The notes under the pieces were generated by a model. It saw only the letters and a program-made list of their open reading frames with translations, made no database searches and was not told the DNA's origin. A stretch of DNA of 64,000 nt from Clostridium sp. D33t1_170424_F3 (lineage in GTDB: Bacteria > Bacillota > Clostridia > Oscillospirales > Acutalibacteraceae), in NCBI RefSeq assembly GCF_015667585.1, contig NZ_JADPEG010000009.1, forward strand, positions 1 to 64,000, read 5' to 3'. The position numbers were made by a program, and so were the translations under genes. This document shows positions 7,228-16,282 of this stretch, piece by piece (the first letter of the stretch is position 1; the number at the start of each line of letters is the position of its first letter).

Positions 7228-7901
7228 GTGGGGCTTTGATCGCGGTGGAGGGACTGGACGGCAGCGGCAAGGCGACGCAAACCGCGCTGTTATGCAGGGC
7301 TTTGGAAAAGCGGGGCGTTGCCCTGCGCCGGATATCCTTCCCCGATTATGAACAGCCCTCCTCCGCATTGGTAAAAATGTACCTGGGCGGCGCGTTCGGC
7401 ACGGATCCGCAGGCGGTCAATGCTTATGCGGCCTCCTCCTTTTATGCGGTGGACCGCTTTGCAAGCTTTGCGCAGTTTTGGAAGCCGGATTATGAAGCTG
7501 GCAAAACCATTGTGGCGGACCGATACTCCACCTCCAATATTGTCTATCAAATGTCGAAACTGCCCCATGAAAACTGGGACGCTTTTATCGAATGGATCTG
7601 CGACTATGAATATCATAAGCTGGGACTGCCGGAACCAGATTGCACCGTTTATCTGGACATGCCTCCGGAGGTGAGCCAAAAGCTGCTTAGCACGCGTTAC
7701 CACGGCGATGAGCAGAAAAAGGACATTCACGAGCGCGACACGGCGTATCTTTCCGTCTGCCGGGAAAGCGCAGCCTACGCGGCAAAAAAGCTCGGCTGGC
7801 TTGTAATAAATTGTGCAGAGGGCGACAATGCTAAAGCAGTAGAGCAAATTCATGAGGAACTGATGAAACGATTGGCAGAGGAGACATTTTTACATGTTTG
7901 A
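7224..7901 (+). CDS. tmk: Thymidylate (dTMP) kinase
   Basis: A 225-residue P-loop kinase that phosphorylates dTMP to dTDP. The P-loop reads EGLDGSGKATQ, with Ala where many family members have Thr or Ser after the Lys; ADRYSTSN is the DR(Y/F) substrate motif, and the LID region contains RYHGDEQKKDIHERD. The Ala variant fits a clostridial branch of the family rather than a defect. It overlaps thyX by 4 bases and the next gene by 8, giving a compact operon. Confidence 0.93.
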   Translation: MSGALIAVEGLDGSGKATQTALLCRALEKRGVALRRISFPDYEQPSSALVKMYLGGAFGTDPQAVNAYAASSFYAVDRFASFAQFWKPDYEAGKTIVADRYSTSNIVYQMSKLPHENWDAFIEWICDYEYHKLGLPEPDCTVYLDMPPEVSQKLLSTRYHGDEQKKDIHERDTAYLSVCRESAAYAAKKLGWLVINCAEGDNAKAVEQIHEELMKRLAEETFLHV

Positions 7902-8811
7902 TTTCAGGATACCGGAGGTTTCCGATCGCGAATGGATGCAGCCGGCTTTGACCGCGTCCGGCGGGAGGGGCAGCGAATTTGCGTTTGGCACGCTGTACCT
8001 GTGGAGTGATGCGTATGCGACGAAGGTCTGTAAAATGGGCGATCTTATTCTGCGCTGTTCCGGCGGCCCGATGCGGATGACATACCAACTGCCCTTGGGC
8101 AATGGCAATTTGCGGGACCAGGTGGAACTGCTGCTGGCGGATGCAAAGGAGCGCGGCTGTAAATTCCGCATCTGGGGTTTGACGAAGGAACAGACCGAAG
8201 CATTGGAACAGGCAATGCCGGGAAAATTCCGGTATCAGCTGGACCGCGCATCTTCCGATTATATTTATGATACACAGAGCCTGATCCAGCTTTCCGGGAG
8301 GAAGTACCACGGCAAACGCAACCATCTGTCCCGTTTTCAGCGGACGTACGACTGGTCTTATGAGGACATTTCTCCGGATAATTTTAAAGACTGCCTTGCG
8401 GTTGCGCGTGCCTGGTGTGAGCAGAACGGCGGCTGCGGGGAAGAAGATGGAACGGACAGTGAGAACTGTGCCATTCACAAGGCTTTTAAATATTACGACG
8501 CATTGCATCTTTCCGGTGGACTGCTCCGCGTAGAGGGCAGACCGGTTGCCTTTACGGTCGGCGAGGAGATCAATCCGGAGGTTTACCTGCTGCATTTTGA
8601 AAAAGCGTTAAGCGGCTATGAGGGGCTTTATCCCGCGATCAATCAAACGTTCGCCGCGCAGCATCTGGAACCGTACCGCTATGTCAACCGGGAAGAGGAC
8701 CTGGGAATCGAGGGGCTGCGCAAGGCAAAGCTCTCCTATTACCCGGCGATTCTCCTGGAAAAATACGTAGTTACCCTGCTGGAGGAAATGCCGGAGATCC
8801 CGGAGGAATAA
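7894..8811 (+). CDS. DUF2156 (PG lysyltransferase C-terminal domain-like) protein
   Basis: A 305-residue protein with the acyltransferase-like double-GNAT fold of the DUF2156/LPG synthetase C-terminal family. Typical segments are FAFGTLYLWSDAY near residue 30, DYIYDTQSLIQLSGRKYHGKRNHLSRF near 125-150, and VYLLHFEKALSGYEGLYPAINQ near 230. Cytosolic members are thought to transfer aminoacyl or acyl groups, but the substrate is unknown. No membrane helices are present, so it is not a full MprF. It starts inside the end of tmk and is followed 14 bases later by a GNAT gene. Confidence 0.88.
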   Translation: MFDFRIPEVSDREWMQPALTASGGRGSEFAFGTLYLWSDAYATKVCKMGDLILRCSGGPMRMTYQLPLGNGNLRDQVELLLADAKERGCKFRIWGLTKEQTEALEQAMPGKFRYQLDRASSDYIYDTQSLIQLSGRKYHGKRNHLSRFQRTYDWSYEDISPDNFKDCLAVARAWCEQNGGCGEEDGTDSENCAIHKAFKYYDALHLSGGLLRVEGRPVAFTVGEEINPEVYLLHFEKALSGYEGLYPAINQTFAAQHLEPYRYVNREEDLGIEGLRKAKLSYYPAILLEKYVVTLLEEMPEIPEE

Positions 8812-8825
8812 AAGGAGGCGGCGCA

Positions 8826-9731
8826 ATGATCGGCTTTGCAAACTGGGAAGACCGCCCGGCTTTGGCGGCGCTTTGGCAGGTAAGCTTTGAGGAAGAGCGC
8901 CGGTATGCCAACTTCTTTTTTAATAACTGTTTTTTACCGGAAAACTGTCTGGTGTACCGGTCCGGGAACAGGGTGGCTGCCATGCTGCATCTGCTGCCCG
9001 CGCGGGTCGTGCAGAACGGGAAGCCGGTCCGCGCGCACTATGTGTTTGCATGCGCCACACAGCCGGAGCATCGTTCTCATGGATATATGAACGCTTTGCT
9101 GGCGTACGCGGCCCTGGTGGGCACGCAAAGGGAGGAACAGTACTCCGTTATCCTGCCCGCGAACCGGAGCCTGTACAAATACTATGCAAAATCGGATTAC
9201 CAAACCTTCTTTGAGCGGGACGAATACGAACTGTCCGACCTGCAAATGCGCGCGGTTGCGTCGGAACAGCCGTGGGGCCGGGCGGTTTTCCCGCCGGGAC
9301 AGCTCAACGGCATGAGAGACGGGGCGCTTCAAAATCAAAACGGTTCTGTTCTGTGGGACGACGCCTCGTTTTGGTTTGCCATACAAAACCAGTTGGCCTA
9401 CGGTGGCAAACTGGTCTGTGCGGAGAGAACGCAGGGGTTCGGCTATGCGCTTTGCCGGACGGCGGAACGGGATACCTGCGAGGTGACGGAGCTGATGAGT
9501 TCCGGGAACAGCCTGCCAGATGTGTTGGCGGGAATCCTGAAGGAGATGCCCGCGCAGCTTTACCGCCTGCGCTTTCCTAAAAACAGCGGACTGCTGAAAC
9601 GGTTTGCAAAAGAACCGCTTCCTCCGCCGTCATCCGTTGCGTGCGGCATGATAAAACCGCTGGGCGGCGTTTCTCTGGAGCAGCTCCATGCGGGGCCAAA
9701 CGTGCCGTATCTGGGCCTGGGAAAAGACTGA
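8826..9731 (+). CDS. GNAT family N-acetyltransferase
   Basis: A 301-residue protein whose N-terminal half has the GNAT acetyl-CoA-binding pattern (HYVFACATQPEHRSHGYMNAL, where QPEHRSHGYM corresponds to the Q/RxxGxG/A loop). The C-terminal half is a second, degenerate domain, as in Eis-like double-domain acetyltransferases. The substrate is unknown. AAAGGAGGCGG precedes the ATG by 4-6 bases. It forms a pair with the upstream DUF2156 gene, and the two often look like one functional unit. Confidence 0.85.
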   Translation: MIGFANWEDRPALAALWQVSFEEERRYANFFFNNCFLPENCLVYRSGNRVAAMLHLLPARVVQNGKPVRAHYVFACATQPEHRSHGYMNALLAYAALVGTQREEQYSVILPANRSLYKYYAKSDYQTFFERDEYELSDLQMRAVASEQPWGRAVFPPGQLNGMRDGALQNQNGSVLWDDASFWFAIQNQLAYGGKLVCAERTQGFGYALCRTAERDTCEVTELMSSGNSLPDVLAGILKEMPAQLYRLRFPKNSGLLKRFAKEPLPPPSSVACGMIKPLGGVSLEQLHAGPNVPYLGLGKD

Positions 9732-9757
9732 ATTGTATTGATAAGGGGTGTGCAGCT

Positions 9758-10300
9758 ATGATTTATGTATTTCTGGCAAACGGTTTTGAAGAGATAGAAG
9801 CGTTGACGACGGTGGACATCCTCCGCCGTGCGGAATTGGATGTAAAAACTGTGGGCGTCGGCGGCAAAACCGTCGCCGGTTCCCATGGGATCGCCGTTGT
9901 GGCGGACTTGAAAGAAAAGGACGTTACAACGGACGGACTGGAATTGGTGGTGCTGCCGGGCGGGATGCCGGGTACGCTGAACCTGGAAAGATCTCCGATT
10001 GTTACGGCCTCTGTTCGCTACTGCCTGGATAACGGCCTGTATGTGGCGGCTATCTGCGCGGCGCCGTCCATTTTGGGGCATATGAATGCGCTGAAGGGTT
10101 GTACGGCGACCTGTTTTCCAGGGTTTGAAAAGGAATTGAACGGCGCGAGTTTGTCCTCCCAGCCGGTCTGTGTCAGCGGGCGGATCATCACCGGCAAGGG
10201 CGCGGGCGTGGCGGTGGACTTTGCCCTGCGCATTGTCGCGGAACTGTGTGGTTCACAGCAGTCCGTTGCGATTAAAAAGGCGCTGCAGTGCCAGAACTGA
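9758..10300 (+). CDS. DJ-1/PfpI family protein (ThiJ type)
   Basis: A 180-residue DJ-1/ThiJ protein. FLANGFEEIEALTTVDILRRA carries the conserved Glu of the active site, VVLPGGMPGT forms the oxyanion turn, and ICAAPSILG holds the nucleophilic Cys. Family members act as glyoxalase III-like or deglycase-like protective enzymes; the exact activity here is not known. ATG 9758 follows AAGGGGTG; the frame extends upstream, but the conserved N-terminus starts here. It lies 26 bases after the GNAT gene, in the same run. Confidence 0.9.
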   Translation: MIYVFLANGFEEIEALTTVDILRRAELDVKTVGVGGKTVAGSHGIAVVADLKEKDVTTDGLELVVLPGGMPGTLNLERSPIVTASVRYCLDNGLYVAAICAAPSILGHMNALKGCTATCFPGFEKELNGASLSSQPVCVSGRIITGKGAGVAVDFALRIVAELCGSQQSVAIKKALQCQN

Positions 10301-10374
10301 GCGTCGTTTTCCCGCATGTAAAATAACAGCCGGTTGTCCTGCGTGTACTGGGCCGGAAAAAGGATGATGGCATT

Positions 10375-10977
10375 ATGTATATCAAAAATATCAAAGAGCT
10401 GAAAAAAAACCTGCGCGCTCGGTACCGCCGCTTCCGGGAGAAGATGAATGCAGAACATAAAATCCGCCTGGACGCCAACATTCAATGCCGTCTGCTGGCG
10501 CTGGATGAATACGCCAAGGCGGAAACTGTTTTTACGTACGTAAGCAAATCCATTGAGGTAGATACCTTTGCAATTATCAACGCGGCGTTTGCCAACCACA
10601 AGCGCGTGGCGGTGCCGCGCTGTGTGCCGGATACCTTTGACATGGAGTTTTATTATATCACCTCACTCAGCGATCTGGAGAAGGGCGCCTTCGGCGTGTT
10701 GGAGCCGATGCCGGAAAAATGTGAGAAAGTGACCCGCTATGGGAAAGCGCTTTGTATCGTTCCCGGACTCAGTTTTGACGCACAGGGGTATCGTCTGGGG
10801 TATGGGAAGGGCTATTACGACCGCTATCTCGCGCAGTTCCGGGGTGTGACGGTCGGTATCTGCTACTTGGGGTGCATCCAGTGGAACCTGCCGCACGGTT
10901 ACTATGACAGGCCGGTGGATATCCTGATTACGGAAAAATATGTCAGACGAATCGCAAAGCAGGAGGATATGCCATGA
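10375..10977 (+). CDS. 5-formyltetrahydrofolate cyclo-ligase
   Basis: A 200-residue enzyme that converts 5-formyl-THF to 5,10-methenyl-THF with ATP, returning stored folate to the one-carbon pool. Evidence: KKNLRARYRRFREKMN at the N-terminus, VAVPRCVPD, FGVLEPMP, and the signature RLGYGKGYYDRYL near residue 140. It overlaps mltG by 4 bases. Its position in a run that begins with thyX is consistent with folate and thymidylate metabolism sharing a locus, although mltG and the others do not fit that theme. Confidence 0.93.
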   Translation: MYIKNIKELKKNLRARYRRFREKMNAEHKIRLDANIQCRLLALDEYAKAETVFTYVSKSIEVDTFAIINAAFANHKRVAVPRCVPDTFDMEFYYITSLSDLEKGAFGVLEPMPEKCEKVTRYGKALCIVPGLSFDAQGYRLGYGKGYYDRYLAQFRGVTVGICYLGCIQWNLPHGYYDRPVDILITEKYVRRIAKQEDMP

Positions 10978-12239
10978 ATGACGACAAGAACCTCGACGAC
11001 CTGCGAAGAAGGCGGGTCGAAAATTTTAAAGTACAGATTCCGGACGAAGAGTTCGTGCCGGATAAAGAGCCCCCTGTCCTGAACAGCCACAGCGACCCGG
11101 AGGCGGCGCGCCGCGCGACCAATCAGGCGGAGCGGCAGGCCATGCGGAAAGCGGAGCGGGCGCATAAGCGGCGGAATCGGGAAAAGCGCGGGAAAAACAA
11201 GCTGTTTTTCCGCCTGGTCTGGCTGGTTATGGTGCTCTTTGTCGGCTTTGCTCTGGCGCAGTACGCCGTTACGGGCATCAACGACATGCTGGCCATCGGC
11301 AGAGAAAAAGTCGGCGTCACAGTGGAAATTGCAAAGAACGCCAGTACGGAGCAGATTGCAGCTGCATTACACACCGCGGGAGTGATCCAGCGCCCGGATT
11401 TCTTCAAGCTTTATTCCAAGCTGACCAAAGCGGACGGGCACTACAACAACGGTACTTATAAGATCGACACCAGCATGGACTACGAGGCGATCATCAACAG
11501 TTTGCAGTCGAATGCAAACCGCGTCGACATTGTAAAAATCACGTTCCCGGAGGGCACCAATGCGCCGGAGGTTGCCCAGCTGCTGCAGGACAACGGCGTG
11601 TGCTCCAAAGATGAGGCGCTGGCCTATATCAACTCCAGTCAGCTGGACGAAAAGTACGACTTCCTTCAAGGTTTATCCGGTGAGCGGTATTATCACATGG
11701 AAGGCTATTTGTTCCCGGATACGTATGACTTCTTCAAGGATGAAGCGCCGGAAAACGCGATTTCCAAGCTGGTGAGCAACTGCAACAGGAAGCTGACCAA
11801 GGAGGTACGCGACCAGATTGCCGCCAGCGGTATGACGACGGACGAAGTTATGACGTTGGCTTCCATGATCCAGGCGGAAGCGGCCGATGAAGAGGACATG
11901 TATGTGATCTCCTCTGTGTTCCACAACCGTTTGAACAGTGACGGAACGGACGGTTTGCTGCGTTTGCAGTCCGACCCGACAATGTACTATCCGTACCGGA
12001 CAAGGGCGGCGGTTCCGGAAGAGATTCGGGACACCTATTCCAGCAAATACAACACGTACGAAATTCAGGGCCTGCCCGCCGGACCAATCTGCAATCCCGG
12101 CTCCAAGGCGATCGACGCCGCCCTGAATCCGAAGGATACCAAATACTACTATTTCTGCCACGATGCGGAGCGCAACGCCTACTACGCGCGTACGCTGGAT
12201 GAGCATCAGGCAAATCTGAGGAAGGCGGGACTACGATGA
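10974..12239 (+). CDS. mltG: Endolytic transglycosylase MltG
   Basis: A 421-residue membrane-bound lytic transglycosylase that cuts nascent peptidoglycan strands. A basic cytosolic N-terminal stretch of about 75 residues precedes one membrane helix (LFFRLVWLVMVLFVGFAL), then a LysM-like region and the catalytic YceG domain with MTLASMIQAEAADEED (catalytic Glu in IQAEA), SSVFHNRL and LPAGPICNPG. It overlaps both neighbours by 4 bases. The adjacent U32 gene is also next to mltG homologues in Bacillus-type genomes. Confidence 0.94.
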   Translation: MNDDKNLDDLRRRRVENFKVQIPDEEFVPDKEPPVLNSHSDPEAARRATNQAERQAMRKAERAHKRRNREKRGKNKLFFRLVWLVMVLFVGFALAQYAVTGINDMLAIGREKVGVTVEIAKNASTEQIAAALHTAGVIQRPDFFKLYSKLTKADGHYNNGTYKIDTSMDYEAIINSLQSNANRVDIVKITFPEGTNAPEVAQLLQDNGVCSKDEALAYINSSQLDEKYDFLQGLSGERYYHMEGYLFPDTYDFFKDEAPENAISKLVSNCNRKLTKEVRDQIAASGMTTDEVMTLASMIQAEAADEEDMYVISSVFHNRLNSDGTDGLLRLQSDPTMYYPYRTRAAVPEEIRDTYSSKYNTYEIQGLPAGPICNPGSKAIDAALNPKDTKYYYFCHDAERNAYYARTLDEHQANLRKAGLR

Positions 12240-13465
12240 GTTGGACAGCGGACCGTCCGGAACTGTTGGCGCCCGCGGGAGATAAAGAGCGTTTGCAGGC
12301 GGCGCTGGATTTTGGTGCGGATGCGGTATATCTGGCGGGGGAAGAATTCGGCATGCGAACTGCACCCGCCAACTTCAGCCGCGAAGAGTTGGAGGACGCT
12401 GTTAAGCTGGCGCACAGCCGCGGCGTGCGGGTCTATCTCACCTGCAACACGGTGCCCCGCAATGAAGAGATTGACCGCCTGCCGGACTATTTAGAATTCA
12501 TCCAGGCGGCAGGGATCGACGCGCTGATCGCAACGGACCTGGGGGTCATGGAGCTTGCCAAAAAATATGCGCCAAAAGTGGAATTGCATGTTTCCACTCA
12601 GGCCGGCGTTGTCAACCACGCGGCCGCCAATGCGTTTTATCAGCTGGGCGCGAAGCGTGTGGTGCTGGCGCGGGAGATGCGCCTGGACGAAATTGCCGAG
12701 CTACGTGCCAAGACGCCGAAGGATCTGGAGATCGAGGCGTTTGTGCACGGCGCAATGTGCATGTCCTTCTCAGGTCGGTGCCTGCTCTCCAACTATATGG
12801 CGGGGCGTGACGCCAACCGGGGAGACTGCGCGCAGCCCTGCCGCTGGAAATATGCGCTGGTTGAGGAGAAACGCCCGGGCCAGTACATGCCCATCTTTGA
12901 GGATCAGGAGGGCTCCTATATTTTAAATTCGCGGGATATGTGTATGATTCATTATATCCCGGAGCTGCTTCAGGCGGGCGTCACCAGTCTCAAAATCGAA
13001 GGCCGCGCCAAATCCGCCTATTATGTGTCCGTTGTGACCAACGCGTACCGCAGGGCGCTGGACGAGGTCCTTGCGCATCCGGGGTGTCCGCTGCCGGACT
13101 GGATTCCGCAGGAGCTGGAAAAAATCAGCCACCGGGAGTACAGCACGGGCTTTTATCTGGGCGGCGAGCCGGGACAGGAGACGAAATCCGGCGGCTATGT
13201 ACGATCCTACGAGGTGATTGCAATCTGTGAGGAATATAAGGACGGCGTAGCGGTTCTGTCGCAGCGCAACCGGTTTTTCCGCGGTGATACGGCGGATGTG
13301 CTGGAGGTGGGGGAAGAGCCGTTCCTGCTGCGGATGGACGAGCTCTTTGACGCGGAGGGCGAGCCGATCGAGTCCGCGCCGCACGCCACGATGACCGTGC
13401 TGCTTAAAACGGAACGGCCCTTGAAAAAGGGCGCGATTTTGCGGAAAAAGAGAACCGAAGCATAG
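12236..13465 (+). CDS. U32 family protein, probable tRNA hydroxylation enzyme (TrhP-like)
   Basis: A 409-residue peptidase U32 family member. The U32 signature is read in EAFVHGAMCMSFSGRCLLS, with further Cys in GDCAQPCRWKY; ELLAPAGDKERLQAALDFGADAVYLAG opens a TIM barrel. U32 proteins of this group are implicated in prephenate-dependent 5-hydroxyuridine formation in tRNA and carry an Fe-S cluster; they were first named as collagenase-like proteases. Whether this one is TrhP is inferred from its family and its mltG neighbour. Confidence 0.88.
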   Translation: MSWTADRPELLAPAGDKERLQAALDFGADAVYLAGEEFGMRTAPANFSREELEDAVKLAHSRGVRVYLTCNTVPRNEEIDRLPDYLEFIQAAGIDALIATDLGVMELAKKYAPKVELHVSTQAGVVNHAAANAFYQLGAKRVVLAREMRLDEIAELRAKTPKDLEIEAFVHGAMCMSFSGRCLLSNYMAGRDANRGDCAQPCRWKYALVEEKRPGQYMPIFEDQEGSYILNSRDMCMIHYIPELLQAGVTSLKIEGRAKSAYYVSVVTNAYRRALDEVLAHPGCPLPDWIPQELEKISHREYSTGFYLGGEPGQETKSGGYVRSYEVIAICEEYKDGVAVLSQRNRFFRGDTADVLEVGEEPFLLRMDELFDAEGEPIESAPHATMTVLLKTERPLKKGAILRKKRTEA

Positions 13466-13476
13466 GAGGGACGTCC

Positions 13477-14544
13477 ATGGGAGGAGAAACGGCGGTGCAG
13501 GCCGCTTCGCTTCAAAAAGTGCGTTACGAGTGGGTGGACGCGCTGAAATTTCTGGGTATATTTGCGATCTATCTGGGACATCTCGGCGTCGCCGCCGGAA
13601 GCCTGTATCCCTTTGTGTTTCAGTACCATGTTGCGCTGTTTTTCTGGGCCTCCGGCTTTTTTGCGCCGCGCGAGGAGGAAATGGCGTTTTGGCCGTTCTT
13701 AAAAAAGAAAATCTGCTCGATCCTCCTGCCGTATTTTGCGTTCAGCCTGATCAATCTGGCGGTGGACGTTTTGGCCTGGGGCAGTACGTTTACGGAATTC
13801 CGGGAGCTGATTTCCGCCATGTTCATGGGAGTGCGCACACAGACCGTGGCGGCGGCGCTCTGGTTCTTACCTTGTCTGTTTGTGATACAGATGGCGCATT
13901 ACCTGCTGAAAAAGCTGCTGAGGAAAGAGTGGCTGGTGCTGATCGTCTGTGTGGGGCTTTATGTGCTTTCTGAGATCGGTATCCCGTACCGCCCGGTGGG
14001 CGAACCGCAGATGTTTTTTGGAATCGACAGCGCCATGTGCTATATCGTTTATTTTTCGCTGGGCGTTTTGCTGTTTCCCTGTCTGCGGGGCTTCCGATTC
14101 AGGAGCCTTGCTCCCTTGGCGAAGGCCCTGTATGCGGCTGCGGCGCTGTTTTGTGCGGCAGTGGCCTGTGTGATCTATTTTAAAGGCCCGTCCTTTCCCA
14201 TCGAGGCGCTTCCGTTTTCCCTGCCCGGGTTTATCAAAGTGTTTTATTCGGCGGGGCTTGCTTGCGCGTTCCTGTTCCTGAACTTTATCGCCGCGCGTTT
14301 TTTGGCTCGTGTGCCGTTGTTTACGGATATTGGGCGCAATACGCTGATTCTATGCGGAACGGAAAACCTGTTAAAAGAAACGCTGGCGGCTCTGCTGTCG
14401 TTGGCGGGTTTAAAATTGCAGGTGCCCTCCCAATTTGCCGCGTTTGTCTACGCGTTTTTCCTGCTCTGGCTGTCCAGCGTCACGGTTGTGCCCTGGATTC
14501 GCCGGCACAGTAAAATCCTGTCCGGTACGTTCCGCTTCCAGTGA
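13477..14544 (+). CDS. Acyltransferase family 3 membrane protein
   Basis: A 355-residue protein with about ten membrane helices. The N-terminal helix pattern WVDALKFLGIFAIYLGHLG with the conserved His, followed by FVFQYHVALFFWASGFF, is the acyltransferase-3 (OafB/WecH/fucose O-acetylase) pattern. Such enzymes O-acetylate cell-surface sugars using cytosolic acetyl-CoA. The acceptor is unknown. AGGAGGG precedes ATG 13477. It is 11 bases after the U32 gene and is followed by a terminator, so it is the last gene of the thyX-led run. Confidence 0.87.
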   Translation: MGGETAVQAASLQKVRYEWVDALKFLGIFAIYLGHLGVAAGSLYPFVFQYHVALFFWASGFFAPREEEMAFWPFLKKKICSILLPYFAFSLINLAVDVLAWGSTFTEFRELISAMFMGVRTQTVAAALWFLPCLFVIQMAHYLLKKLLRKEWLVLIVCVGLYVLSEIGIPYRPVGEPQMFFGIDSAMCYIVYFSLGVLLFPCLRGFRFRSLAPLAKALYAAAALFCAAVACVIYFKGPSFPIEALPFSLPGFIKVFYSAGLACAFLFLNFIAARFLARVPLFTDIGRNTLILCGTENLLKETLAALLSLAGLKLQVPSQFAAFVYAFFLLWLSSVTVVPWIRRHSKILSGTFRFQ

Positions 14545-14566
14545 CATACCCGGTACCCTGTCGTTT

Positions 14567-14608
14567 AAACATCCTCTTTCCGGTTTATACTAGAAAGAGG
14601 ATGTTTTT
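14567..14608 (+). terminator. Terminator of the thyX-to-acyltransferase run
   Basis: AAACATCCTCTTTC pairs with GAAAGAGGATGTTT around a 12-base loop and is followed by T residues. Confidence 0.92.
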
Positions 14609-14635
14609 ATATGGCAGCAAGGACGGGAGGAACGT

Positions 14636-16240
14636 ATGGAACGGATTTTGAAACGGACGACAGCTTTTTTTCTGTTTCTGATGGCAGGGCTGCTGATCAC
14701 CGTGCTGAGCGTGTTTACGGTGGCGAGCGGCACCAGACTGGCGCAGACGGCGGAGCGGCAGAGCAGTTACCAGCTGCAGGTTACCAAAACGCGCGGTGCA
14801 ATTTACGATTGCAAGCTGCGCGGCTTTACGGGGGAAGAGTCAGAGTACGCCGCGGCAATCGTACCGACAATCGAGGACGCCGCGGCACTGAGCAATGTTT
14901 TGACACAAGAGGAAATGGCGGAGGTCTATCCGTCCCTGACGGCGGGAATGCCCTTTGTTTTAAAGGTGGATGAGCCGTTCACAGCAGACGGCGCGGACTT
15001 GTTCCGTATTGACAAACGGTATGCGGAAAAACCGCTTGCCGTTCATACCATCGGATATTTAAACGGCGCAGGGGAAGGGGTCTCCGGCATAGAAAAGCTC
15101 TTTGACCAGCAGCTTACGGAAGAACAGGGCGGCATCACGGTTTCCTACCGGGTGGACGCGATGAATCGCGCGCTGGCGGGCGAGGACAAAAAAATCAACG
15201 ACACGACCTTCCTGAAGCGGCGCGGCGTGGTCCTCACGTTGGACCGGGAGATTCAGCAGATTGCCGAGCATGCGGCAAAGAAGCACCTGCAAAAGGGCGC
15301 GGTCGTCGTGACGGAGGTACCCAGCTGCAAAATCCGCGCGATGGTCAGCCTTCCGGACTTCGACCCGTACGACGTCGCCGCCGTTCTGGATGATGCGGAC
15401 GCGCCGCTGCTGAACCGCGCCACAGCGGCATACAGCGTCGGTTCCGTATTTAAGCTGGATTCCGCCGCCGCCGCGCTGGAATACGGAATTTCCCCGGACA
15501 CGCAATACAACTGTACGGGAGGCATTCAGGTTTCCGACGGCGTGTTTCACTGCGTCAATTCCAAGGTTCACGGGGAAGAGGATATGTGCCGCGCCATCGC
15601 GCAGTCCTGCAACACCTATTTTGTCAACCTGATGCAGATGCTGCCGCCGTCGCAGTTCCTCTCCATTACGCGCAATTTTGGCTTTGGCAGCGATATTGAG
15701 ATTGCGCCGGGTTTCCACACGGCGGAGGGAAACCTGCCGACGCTGGACAGCCTGAAAATTCCCAAAGCGCTGGCAAATTTCTCCTTTGGGCAGGGTGACC
15801 TCACCGCCACGCCGCTGCAGATCGCCGGGATGGTCAACGCCATCTGCAGCGGCGGAGAATATACGGCGCCCAGCCTCTACGAGGGTTTTGTCAATGAAAA
15901 CCAGGAGTATATCCAAAAGGTTTCTGTACCGAAGAGCAAGCGGGTGATCACTGAGCATACCGCATCGCTTCTGCGCAGTTTTATGGAGCAGTCCATCGAG
16001 GAAGGGACCAGCAAGAAGTTCAAGCCGCTCAAAGGCGGTGCGGGCGCGAAGACGGCGACGGCCCAGACGGGGAAGTTTGTGGACGGCGTGGAAGAAGTGA
16101 TTTCCTGGGTGGTGGGCTACTATCCGCAGGACAATCCCAGATATGTAATCACCATCATGGGGGAGGGCGGAACGGGCGGCGGCGCAACCTGCGGCCCGGT
16201 GTTTAAGGATATTGCGGATGCGCTGCCGGTGAACGGTTAA
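14636..16240 (+). CDS. Penicillin-binding protein, class B transpeptidase
   Basis: A 534-residue monofunctional transpeptidase with one N-terminal membrane helix (about residues 8-30), a short dimerisation region, and a C-terminal transpeptidase domain. The SxxK motif is SVFK (Ser270, Lys273), the SxN motif is SCN (Ser324, Asn326), and the third motif reads KTA (Lys472) instead of the usual KTG. No PASTA domain is present. It resembles small SpoVD/PBP2-like enzymes of Clostridia and could serve division or sporulation. GGGAGGAAC precedes ATG 14636; it lies between two terminator-type elements, so it is likely monocistronic. Confidence 0.9.
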   Translation: MERILKRTTAFFLFLMAGLLITVLSVFTVASGTRLAQTAERQSSYQLQVTKTRGAIYDCKLRGFTGEESEYAAAIVPTIEDAAALSNVLTQEEMAEVYPSLTAGMPFVLKVDEPFTADGADLFRIDKRYAEKPLAVHTIGYLNGAGEGVSGIEKLFDQQLTEEQGGITVSYRVDAMNRALAGEDKKINDTTFLKRRGVVLTLDREIQQIAEHAAKKHLQKGAVVVTEVPSCKIRAMVSLPDFDPYDVAAVLDDADAPLLNRATAAYSVGSVFKLDSAAAALEYGISPDTQYNCTGGIQVSDGVFHCVNSKVHGEEDMCRAIAQSCNTYFVNLMQMLPPSQFLSITRNFGFGSDIEIAPGFHTAEGNLPTLDSLKIPKALANFSFGQGDLTATPLQIAGMVNAICSGGEYTAPSLYEGFVNENQEYIQKVSVPKSKRVITEHTASLLRSFMEQSIEEGTSKKFKPLKGGAGAKTATAQTGKFVDGVEEVISWVVGYYPQDNPRYVITIMGEGGTGGGATCGPVFKDIADALPVNG

Positions 16241-16246
16241 AAGGAG

Positions 16247-16275
16247 TTGACATTCCGGGTTGCCGCGATTATAAT
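16247..16275 (+). promoter_or_regulatory. Consensus sigmaA promoter of alaS
   Basis: TTGACA (16247-16252), 17-base spacer, TATAAT (16270-16275): a perfect consensus. The expected start is near 16282, at the 5' edge of the T-box leader. Confidence 0.93.
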
Positions 16276-16282
16276 AAATCTA

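Noticed and set aside
11848-12372. Antisense 174-codon frame across the mltG/U32 junction
   Set aside because: It covers two well-supported overlapping genes and has no recognisable features of its own.
15059-15958. Antisense frame of 299 codons in the PBP gene
   Set aside because: Composition (His/Arg/Val rich, no domain) is typical of a shadow of a GC-biased gene.
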